A DNA stretch of 5,569 nt from Candidatus Cloacimonadota bacterium (GTDB taxonomy: Bacteria > Cloacimonadota > Cloacimonadia > Cloacimonadales > JAIOQZ01), in the NCBI GenBank assembly GCA_021106755.1, contig JAIOTM010000010.1:1-5569 (forward strand), given 5' to 3'. Below the pieces are notes generated by a model, which saw only the letters and a program-made list of their open reading frames with translations, searched no databases and was not told the origin of the DNA. Positions 1 to 5,569 of the stretch are shown in pieces (within the stretch, counting starts at the first letter, position 1; every line of letters starts with the position of its first letter). The position numbers were made by a program, and so were the translations under genes.

Positions 1-1898
1 AGTGGTACCCAGGGGGGACTGGCGGCAAGCATATACCAGCGGGTGGCATCCGCACCGTGCTTTGCCATTATCTCCATAGGATTAACAGTGTTGCCAACCG
101 TTTTACTCATCTTCTTGCCTTTTTTATCAAGGATAAGATCGTTTACAACAACGTTTTTGAAAGGTGCTTTACCAGTTATAAATACAGAGATAGCCATTAA
201 AGAATAGAACCAGCCGCGAGTTTGATCGATTCCTTCCGAGATGAAATCTGCAGGGAAAAGCTCTCTCTCGAACTTCTCTTTATTCTCAAAAGGATAATGC
301 CACTGCGAAAACGGCATAGAGCCGCTGTCGAACCAGCAGTCAATTACTTCGGGTGTACGTCGTAAGATATTGCCGGTTTTAGGTGATTCGATAACGATAT
401 TATCCACATGGGGACGGTGCAGGTCTATGTCTTCGGGAACAGGAGAACCGTCTGCCATACGTCCAATCTCCCGAAGCTCTTTCACCGAACCAACCGAAAT
501 CATCTCCGAGCCGTCTTCCGAAACCCAGATATTGAGCGGGGTTCCCCAGAAACGATCGCGGGACAAAGCCCAGTCAACGTTGTTTTCTAACCATTCGCCA
601 AACCGTTTTTCGCCGACAAAAGAGGGAAACCAGTTAACTTCAGCGTTTTCTTCAAGCATCTTTTCTTTATATGTTGAGGTTTTGATATACCAGGTTGAAC
701 GCGCGTAATAGATAAGGGGAGATTTGCAACGCCAGCAGTGAGGATAATTATGAGTCACTTGCTCCCGCTTATAAAGAAGTCCCCTATCTTTAAGGTTGCG
801 AATAATTTCCTTATCTGCCTGCTTCACAAATACGCCTGCCCAGTCAGTAACTTCCGGGAGAAACTCACCAGCACCATCAACAAGGTTGATTACTGGCAAA
901 TCATACTTCCTGCCCAACTCGAAGTCATCCTGTCCAAACGCCGGGGCTGTATGAACAATACCAGTACCGTCTTCCATGCTCACGTAATCCGCAAGGCAGA
1001 CATACCAGGCTTTTTTATCAGGTTCGATATACCGGAACAAAGGCTCGTACTCTTTATGCTCCAACTCTGCCCCAGTAAAGGTTTCGACAATTTCATATTC
1101 ACCATCAAGGACTTCTAATCGAGCTTTCGCGAGATAGAGAAATTCATCATTATATCTGACTTTAACGTATTGCTCTCGGGCGTTTACCGCAAGAGCGGCG
1201 TTGGAGATAAGTGTCCAGGGAGTGGTTGTCCATGCCAGAAATGACGTGTTTTCTTCACCTTTTGCCTTAAATCTAACAAATACCGAAGGGTCCTGCACTT
1301 CCTGATAGCCCTGGGCTACTTCATGACTGGAAACTGGTGTGCCGCACTTAGGGCAATATGGAACAACCTTGAATCCCTTGTAAATCATATCTTTCTTAAA
1401 AAATTCTGTCAATAACCACCAGACTGTTTCTACATAGTCACGATTCAGTGTGATATACGGATTTTCCATATCTAACCAGTAACCCATGACACGGGTCATT
1501 TCGCGCCACTCTTTCTCATAGGAGAAAACCGAGTTGCGGCATTTGGTGCAGAACTCCGCCAGCCCGTAGTTTTCTACATCGCGTTTGTCGGATAATCCAA
1601 GTGCTTTCTCAACTTCAATCTCTACCGGTAAGCCATGAGTGTCCCAACCGGCTTTGCGCTTCACCTGGAAACCCTTCATCGTTTTATAACGGCACACAGC
1701 GTCCTTAATTGTACGGGATATAACGTGATGAATACCGGGTTTGCCGTTCGCGGTGGGCGGTCCTTCAAAAAAGACGAACCGTGGCTTGCCCTCACGAAAC
1801 GATATACTCTCCTCCGCGATTCCGTTTTGTTCCCATAAGGCACGGACACGCTGTTCGAGATGTTGCGCTTGTTCTTTCACGTTTACAGGTTGGTACAT
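1..1898 (-). CDS. ileS: Isoleucyl-tRNA synthetase, N-terminal two thirds (3' end outside window)
   Basis: This class I aminoacyl-tRNA synthetase charges tRNA-Ile with isoleucine in the cytoplasm and hydrolyses mischarged valine. The frame is open for 632 codons from the ATG at 1898-1896 to the window edge. Visible parts in order are the HIGH-equivalent loop as PGIHH (G55-H58), followed by KAGWDTHGLPVE; a CPKC pair (C182, C185); the editing-domain motifs AWTTTPWTL and GTGIVHTAPAFGQDD; a CWRC pair (C388, C391), which with the first pair probably binds zinc; the catalytic motif SEGIDQTRGWFYSL; and the KMSKS loop as KMSKT (residues 596-600). The anticodon-binding C-terminal domain is missing only because the window ends. 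PGIHH in place of HIGH is, as I recall, normal for one IleS clade, so it is not a defect. The start is set by AAGGAG six bases upstream. The gene is divergent from the operon at 2165 and is probably functionally unrelated to it. Confidence 0.97.
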   Translation of the reverse strand, partial: MYQPVNVKEQAQHLEQRVRALWEQNGIAEESISFREGKPRFVFFEGPPTANGKPGIHHVISRTIKDAVCRYKTMKGFQVKRKAGWDTHGLPVEIEVEKALGLSDKRDVENYGLAEFCTKCRNSVFSYEKEWREMTRVMGYWLDMENPYITLNRDYVETVWWLLTEFFKKDMIYKGFKVVPYCPKCGTPVSSHEVAQGYQEVQDPSVFVRFKAKGEENTSFLAWTTTPWTLISNAALAVNAREQYVKVRYNDEFLYLAKARLEVLDGEYEIVETFTGAELEHKEYEPLFRYIEPDKKAWYVCLADYVSMEDGTGIVHTAPAFGQDDFELGRKYDLPVINLVDGAGEFLPEVTDWAGVFVKQADKEIIRNLKDRGLLYKREQVTHNYPHCWRCKSPLIYYARSTWYIKTSTYKEKMLEENAEVNWFPSFVGEKRFGEWLENNVDWALSRDRFWGTPLNIWVSEDGSEMISVGSVKELREIGRMADGSPVPEDIDLHRPHVDNIVIESPKTGNILRRTPEVIDCWFDSGSMPFSQWHYPFENKEKFERELFPADFISEGIDQTRGWFYSLMAISVFITGKAPFKNVVVNDLILDKKGKKMSKTVGNTVNPMEIMAKHGADATRWYMLAASPPWVP

Positions 1899-1904
1899 AG
1901 TACA

Positions 1905-1910
1905 CTCCTT
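1905..1910 (-). promoter_or_regulatory. ileS ribosome binding site
   Basis: On the minus strand this reads AAGGAG, six bases before the ATG at 1898-1896. It is a near-perfect Shine-Dalgarno site at good spacing and fixes the ileS start. The resulting N-terminus, MYQPVNVKEQAQHLEQRV, leads naturally into the conserved synthetase core. Confidence 0.85.
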
Positions 1911-1920
1911 TTCCCGATTT

Positions 1921-1941
1921 TACAGGGATTACACCCCTGTA
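1921..1941. repeat. Inverted repeat in the ileS leader
   Basis: The arms TACAGGG (1921-1927) and CCCTGTA (1935-1941) are perfect reverse complements, 7 bp each, separated by 7 bases. In the ileS mRNA they would form a hairpin ending about ten bases upstream of the Shine-Dalgarno site. The repeat could be a protein-binding operator, an RNA structure affecting initiation, or chance. No T-run follows it in the ileS direction, so an intrinsic terminator is unlikely. Confidence 0.5.
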
Positions 1942-1998
1942 TTTATATTTTACTCTAATGAAGCTCAAAAATCGGTAAGGGCGTTTTTTTGCAAGAAA

Positions 1999-2025
1999 AA
2001 TCTGCGGAAATTGCAGATTGCAATT
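1999..2025. repeat. Two overlapping perfect palindromes
   Basis: The first palindrome has arms AATCTGC (1999-2005) and GCAGATT (2013-2019) around a 7-base centre. The second has arms AATTGCA (2009-2015) and TGCAATT (2019-2025) around a 3-base centre. They share bases 2013-2015 and 2019, so as RNA the two hairpins exclude each other. Reading toward ileS, the second would form first, and the first is followed by TTTTTC, an attenuator-like order. The stems are AT-rich and weak. As DNA, the second palindrome overlaps the candidate ileS -10 box and would suit an operator. Confidence 0.45.
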
Positions 2026-2053
2026 ATAAAAACAGAAGAGTATTGTGTTCCAA
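2023..2053 (-). promoter_or_regulatory. Candidate ileS promoter
   Basis: On the minus strand a perfect -10 hexamer TATAAT (2028-2023) lies 19 bases downstream of TTGGAA (2053-2048), which matches the -35 consensus at four of six positions. The spacer is longer than the usual 17. Transcription would start near 2016 and give a leader of about 118 bases. A competing candidate nearer the gene is TATAAA (1947-1942) with TTGAGC (1968-1963) at a short 15-base spacing. Either could be used, and AT-rich DNA gives such matches easily. Confidence 0.35.
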
Positions 2054-2086
2054 AATTTGCTCAACGAATATATTCAGTCGAGAAAG

Positions 2087-2117
2087 TTGATTCATTTAGA
2101 GGGTTACTCTCTATAAT
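2087..2117 (+). promoter_or_regulatory. Candidate promoter of the HD/KaiC operon
   Basis: TATAAT (2112-2117) is a perfect -10 hexamer. TTGATT (2087-2092) matches the -35 consensus at four of six positions with a 19-base spacer. Transcription would begin near 2124, about 40 bases before the ATG at 2165. A short dyad, TAGAGGGTTACTCTCTA (2097-2113), fills the spacer and touches the -10 box, where a repressor could block the polymerase. The dyad has only 5-bp arms and may be chance. Confidence 0.4.
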
Positions 2118-2164
2118 GAAAACAATTATATTGACAACTTAATTACTCATGATAGTCTTTGACC

Positions 2165-4063
2165 ATGATAAATTCCAAGTTAGCTAGATATTATTCTACA
2201 GAAGCTCCATCCTTTATCCATAATCTATTCTCTGCGAGAGAGAAAAGGCTGATTAACAGCTTTTTGAAAGTCAATGACTTTAATACACAATTAAACGCAA
2301 GCAAAAAATTAATATACACTACGTTTGATGGTTGCTTTGGTGAAAACTCAATATTCACAGATCTGATTGAAGAAGATATAACGAATCTGATTCAGATGGA
2401 AAAGGGCATTAATTATATACATGAACTTTATCGAGGTCACTTCATTCATTCAGTTTACGTGTATCTTCTAGGATTTTACTTGCTTCAGGATGAAATACTG
2501 GGTAATAAGTTTAGAAAAAATCTCAATATCGCATATTATGATAATCAAAAAATGGATAAAGTCGTGAATGTTTATAATTCTTATGTAACTAAAAACGAGA
2601 TTAAAGAATTTAAAGTCCGCTGGGCATTAACAACCTTTTTTCATGATACAGATTATACTTCTGAACTCAATTATAAAATAATGGGAAAAAATGCCCAGAG
2701 TATAACAGGTGTCGAAAATCTATATCTACTTAGTATCAAGGATTTAGATAATCTATTGCATATACCTGAAGCTTCTGTATTAAGAAATGAATTGAGAAGA
2801 ACAACAATCCCAGACTACATATTTCAAAGTAACGCTTTAAGAATTTTAGCGAGAAGAATGACAAGAAGATTTGGTGTTTTTTCAGAAGAAAACATATATA
2901 ACTCATTTATTAGCGAAATTAAAAGCAGTCTTGAAAATGGGATTTGGGATCATGGCTTACTCGGAGCAATTTACAAACTCAGAAAGTTCTATAAGGAGTT
3001 AGGACAAACAATTCAGAATAATTCTAATCTTAAAAGTAGTAAAAGCAAAATCATGAACATTGGATCTTCAACAGATATTACAAAACAGATAACAAGATTT
3101 ACAGATGCATCCCTAGCTATTGCGTTACATAATATAAAGCATTATAAAACAGGAATTTTCAGATTAAAGCAAGCGAAAATTGAAAATACTAAGTTACCTC
3201 TGGCATTTTTACTCATTCTCTGTGATGAACTGCAAACCTGGGACAGACAGACATATCCCAATGCCGGAGCTAGAGGAAACGACGGGCGACACTATTTCAA
3301 TAGTTCTGGCACAATTAATATATCAGCGATTAAGAAGGATTTGTATTCACGTTTTGTCAGAACTTATTATGAATTTTACAAATTAGAGAATGTCTCAAGT
3401 ACAAACAAAACTCTCGAAGTTTTAATCCCATTTAAGTATAATGAGAAGAATGAGAGAACTTATTGTCACGAACCAGATAAGTATGACGAGAAATTAAAAG
3501 GTTATACTATTACATTCAAGTATATAAACTATGAAAGTACTATCCATTTACGAAACACAAACAAACGTTTAGTCGATAAGCATGACAAAAAGAAAAAAAT
3601 AATTGATGGAGCCTGGAAGCTTTTTAGTAAAAACAATCCGACCTGGACAAATTTTCTGGAGATATGTTCACTATTTCGTCACTATTGTTTCTATTTTTTA
3701 GATAAAAAAATAGGTGTTAGCAAAAAAATGAAGTTTTTCAGAGAGCATTTATCGGAGAGATTAGAGCATTTCTGGGAAGGTCATGAAAAGATAATTTTAA
3801 TTCAACCATATAGCTATTATGATATGTCTGATAGTAAGCTGGATAAACATACTTATCTTAAGCTGAATTATAGCGGAGAGGAAGTTTCCAGTATAGAAGA
3901 CCTGCTTAAAAAAACTTTGAAAGCCCCTGAAATAAATAATCTGAAAATTGAAGGTGCGGACATTAACGCATCTAACAATCTTATGCTAATCAAGATGAAG
4001 ACTTACGTTGAATTCTTTTCTGAAATAATCATCAACGATTTCAATTCCCCGGAGGAAATATGA
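2165..4063 (+). CDS. Putative HD-family metal-dependent phosphohydrolase, 632 aa, substrate unknown
   Basis: No named family is recognised. An HD-like histidine/aspartate pattern runs through the first 360 residues, in mostly helical sequence: RGHFIHSVYVYLLGFYLL (H92, H95), the doublet in FFHDTDY (H160, D161), WDHGLLGA (H263), ALHNIKHY (H322, H326) and CDELQTWDR (D354). The order H...HD...H...H...D fits the HD superfamily, whose members hydrolyse nucleotides, cyclic nucleotides or nucleic acids using metal ions. Which residues bind metal is inferred. Residues 365-632 are charged, with KHDKKKKII at 472-480, and show no domain I can name. I see no signal peptide or membrane segment, so it is probably cytoplasmic. 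The frame opens at TTG 2159, two codons before the chosen ATG; TAG at 2153-2155 excludes an earlier start. Neither start has a clear Shine-Dalgarno site, so the gene may be weakly translated. It overlaps the ATPase gene by four bases and is AT-rich compared with ileS. Confidence 0.7.
   Translation: MINSKLARYYSTEAPSFIHNLFSAREKRLINSFLKVNDFNTQLNASKKLIYTTFDGCFGENSIFTDLIEEDITNLIQMEKGINYIHELYRGHFIHSVYVYLLGFYLLQDEILGNKFRKNLNIAYYDNQKMDKVVNVYNSYVTKNEIKEFKVRWALTTFFHDTDYTSELNYKIMGKNAQSITGVENLYLLSIKDLDNLLHIPEASVLRNELRRTTIPDYIFQSNALRILARRMTRRFGVFSEENIYNSFISEIKSSLENGIWDHGLLGAIYKLRKFYKELGQTIQNNSNLKSSKSKIMNIGSSTDITKQITRFTDASLAIALHNIKHYKTGIFRLKQAKIENTKLPLAFLLILCDELQTWDRQTYPNAGARGNDGRHYFNSSGTINISAIKKDLYSRFVRTYYEFYKLENVSSTNKTLEVLIPFKYNEKNERTYCHEPDKYDEKLKGYTITFKYINYESTIHLRNTNKRLVDKHDKKKKIIDGAWKLFSKNNPTWTNFLEICSLFRHYCFYFLDKKIGVSKKMKFFREHLSERLEHFWEGHEKIILIQPYSYYDMSDSKLDKHTYLKLNYSGEEVSSIEDLLKKTLKAPEINNLKIEGADINASNNLMLIKMKTYVEFFSEIIINDFNSPEEI
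4051..4055 (+). promoter_or_regulatory. Strong ribosome binding site inside the end of the HD gene
   Basis: GGAGG sits four bases before the ATG at 4060-4062, inside the last codons of the HD gene. That ATG overlaps the HD stop codon as ATGA (4060-4063), a classic translational-coupling arrangement. The site decides the start of the ATPase gene. It is far stronger than anything before the first gene, so the ATPase may be made at the same or higher level than its partner. Confidence 0.85.
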
Positions 4064-5569
4064 CAATCGAAACTCTATATTTACAGTATGAGCCAGAAAG
4101 CATCAAGTTACTGAGAAAACTGGAGAAGTATATTAAAGAAGAATATGCTAAAAAAAGGCAAACGTTAAATAACAATGAGCCAGTTGAAATCAAATTCACT
4201 TCTGAAGAGATAGAAGAAACATGGAAAGACATTGCTTTTAAAGATATATCAATGATTCAACAAGACAATCTGGTTTCAATAGACAATAAAATCAACTCCG
4301 TAAACTGGAAATATGTTATACTATATGATATCCTTTCAGAAGTCCTTTTGATTCGCACACATTTTTGCAATCGGCAACTCAAAAAAATGAAAAACCAACA
4401 ATCTAATCCAATTGATCGTAGCACACTTGAAACTAATGGTATTAAGAACCTAAGTTGCGTTACTATAACGGTAAAAAGCTCTGTTGCCATCCCAAAGGAT
4501 TTTGTAGCTTCGTATTTCGGCTTCGATACTGGTATTGATGGTTTAAACAGGTTGATGAACGGTGGCTTTTTACTTCCACCCGATCGCCCTTCATATATTG
4601 CAGTTAGTGGTGAATCCGGGGTTGGTAAAACAACGTTTATTACGAGATTAGTAACAGCGTTTCATCAAAACGGAAAATTCAAGAGTTTTTTCGTAGATGA
4701 AGAAAAGAAATTGAAAAAGCCTAAAGGCATCAAGATATACTACATTCTGATTGAGCAATCCGAAGACAACGTATTAAGGATTATCAACGACTTTAAGATG
4801 TTAAAATCTAAGAATAACACATACTGGAATGCGGAAAACATTGAGGAAATAATTCAATTTAAAGAAGTCCCAATCTACTCTGCCGAGGAACTATTGGAGA
4901 AAATCCAGGAGATAAAGTATGAAGATATAGACTACCGAAAAGTTATTATCGTGGACTCAATAAACGCTTTACAGGATTTTGATGTTGTAAAGCCTGAATG
5001 GAGAGAATTTTTTCAGGCAATAAAGGCAATAATTGGTTATGAAAATTTCATTTCTTTCTTTATTCAGGAAAGACATCCCGAGCATCCTGATGTTCTTATA
5101 GAATACGTCTGTGACGTGGTTATCCGCCTACACAGAAAGTACATAGGTGATGAATACACACGAATTATCGAGATACTTGAAAGCCGATTTGCCTCAATCT
5201 TCCTTGGCAAACACCCCTTTTATCTGGTTAACACAAACAGCATTCTTGTTTATCCAAATATTAACGCATTGCATGAACTGATTCCCCATAGAAAAAGAAT
5301 CCAGTCTAATGAATGTAAGGATATGAGGGATGGCAAGGATAAAAAAAACTATGGACTGAAAATATCAGGGATACTGAATTTCTATAAATATACCCACAGT
5401 AAACCAAGACGCATGAAACCATATTGGCTTAAAAACACTCTGACAATATTGATTGGTGACTATGGATGTCATAAATCTAATTTTGCAGAATTGTTTGCCT
5501 TAAGTGCATTCCGTGATGAAGATTGGGTTACAACAAGCAATTCATCATTAGAGTTGGACCCCCGTTACG
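4060..5569 (+). CDS. KaiC/RadA-superfamily ATPase with two KaiC-like modules (3' end outside window)
   Basis: The frame is open for 503 codons and runs off the window. Residues 1-150 are a charged extension without recognised motifs. A full KaiC-like domain follows: FGFDTGIDGLNRLMNGGF (154-171), as in KaiC 'GI.GLD..L.GG'; Walker A GESGVGKTT (184-192); ILIEQSED (229-236) at the catalytic glutamate site, with E232 kept and the usual second Glu replaced by Gln; Walker B VIIVDS (295-300); then EYVCDVVIRL and an ESR...GKHPF tail (374-387) like the KaiC KxR...HPF end, with Glu in place of Lys at 374. A second module starts near 432 with YGLKISGI and reaches ILIGDYGCHKS (463-473), a P-loop whose glycine before lysine is His471. 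KaiC-family proteins are usually hexameric ATP-driven switches in signalling or DNA metabolism. The role here is unknown, but the ATGA overlap ties it to the HD gene. RadA or DnaB is less likely: no zinc finger, and the C-terminal tail is KaiC-like. Confidence 0.87.
   Translation, partial: MTIETLYLQYEPESIKLLRKLEKYIKEEYAKKRQTLNNNEPVEIKFTSEEIEETWKDIAFKDISMIQQDNLVSIDNKINSVNWKYVILYDILSEVLLIRTHFCNRQLKKMKNQQSNPIDRSTLETNGIKNLSCVTITVKSSVAIPKDFVASYFGFDTGIDGLNRLMNGGFLLPPDRPSYIAVSGESGVGKTTFITRLVTAFHQNGKFKSFFVDEEKKLKKPKGIKIYYILIEQSEDNVLRIINDFKMLKSKNNTYWNAENIEEIIQFKEVPIYSAEELLEKIQEIKYEDIDYRKVIIVDSINALQDFDVVKPEWREFFQAIKAIIGYENFISFFIQERHPEHPDVLIEYVCDVVIRLHRKYIGDEYTRIIEILESRFASIFLGKHPFYLVNTNSILVYPNINALHELIPHRKRIQSNECKDMRDGKDKKNYGLKISGILNFYKYTHSKPRRMKPYWLKNTLTILIGDYGCHKSNFAELFALSAFRDEDWVTTSNSSLELDPRY

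Larger units (their letters stand above)
1899..2164. other. Divergent intergenic region between ileS and the HD/KaiC operon
   Basis: This 266-bp AT-rich stretch lies between the two start codons. Reading frames that cross it have no ribosome binding site and overlap ileS in the wrong frame, so I see no gene in it. It contains the ileS Shine-Dalgarno site, candidate promoters facing both ways, a 21-bp interrupted palindrome beside the ileS start, two overlapping palindromes at 1999-2025, and a weak 17-bp dyad on the candidate operon promoter. On the minus strand I looked for a T-box leader, common before ileS in Firmicutes, and found no GGTGG-ACCGCG-like antiterminator motif. Confidence 0.75.

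Noticed and set aside
738..1118. Plus-strand open frame of 126 codons
   Set aside because: It lies wholly inside ileS on the opposite strand. The ileS frame shows family motifs throughout and this frame shows none.
1701..1740. PGIHH in place of HIGH as a broken synthetase active site
   Set aside because: PGIHH is, as I recall, the normal form in one large IleS clade, and all other core motifs are intact.
1792..2064. Minus-strand 90-codon frame overlapping the ileS start
   Set aside because: It overlaps the ileS N-terminus in another frame on the same strand, shows no motif, and would displace the well-supported ileS start.
2131..2136. Perfect -35 hexamer TTGACA on the plus strand
   Set aside because: No acceptable -10 hexamer lies 15-19 bases downstream; the best is TAGTCT with three matches. 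The transcript would start inside or after the HD start codon.
1741..2142. Plus-strand open frame crossing from ileS into the intergenic region
   Set aside because: Half of it is antisense to the ileS HIGH-region coding sequence, it has no ribosome binding site, and its translation looks like a chance frame.
1899..2160. T-box riboswitch before ileS
   Set aside because: The conserved antiterminator GGTGG...ACCGCG motif is absent on the minus strand, and the leader is short with only weak hairpins.
4041..4490. Minus-strand open frames of 63 and 77 codons
   Set aside because: They are antisense to the ATPase N-terminal extension, have no ribosome binding site, and reflect AT-rich codon use on the other strand.
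1..5569. CRISPR array, tRNA or rRNA genes, insertion-sequence ends, prophage attachment site
   Set aside because: I saw no regularly spaced direct repeats, no tRNA-like cloverleaf arms, no rRNA motifs and no transposase or integrase sequence in the window.

Overview
The window is bacterial. It has a conserved housekeeping gene on the left, read on the minus strand, and an AT-rich two-gene operon of unknown role on the right, read on the plus strand. The host cannot be named from sequence alone. The left gene encodes an isoleucyl-tRNA synthetase of the clade whose HIGH signature reads PGIHH, which I recall from Bacteroidota, Actinobacteria and several other lineages. The Shine-Dalgarno sites AAGGAG and GGAGG are ordinary bacterial ones.

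Layout. Positions 1-1898 (minus) hold the first 632 codons of ileS; the window edge cuts it just after the KMSKS-loop region. Positions 1899-2164 are the only real intergenic stretch (266 bp). It lies between divergent genes and carries candidate promoters for both directions and several short perfect inverted repeats, two of which overlap. Positions 2165-4063 (plus) encode a 632-residue protein that I read as a divergent HD-family metal-dependent phosphohydrolase with a large unassigned C-terminal half. Positions 4060-5569 (plus, cut by the window end) encode a KaiC/RadA-superfamily ATPase. It has a 150-residue N-terminal extension, one complete KaiC-like domain with intact Walker A and B, and the start of a second KaiC-like domain whose P-loop is degenerate.

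How the genes work together. The two plus-strand genes overlap by ATGA, with a strong Shine-Dalgarno site inside the end of the first gene, so they are almost certainly co-transcribed and translationally coupled. Their products are therefore likely functional partners: an NTP-driven KaiC-like switch and a putative HD hydrolase that could act on a nucleotide, a phosphoester or a nucleic acid. By hand count of sample lines they are near 27-32% G+C, against about 47% for ileS, which suggests an accessory cassette inserted next to a housekeeping gene. A signalling or defence role is a hypothesis, and further genes of the system may lie beyond the right edge. The pairing of a putative HD hydrolase with a double KaiC protein is the most notable feature of the window.
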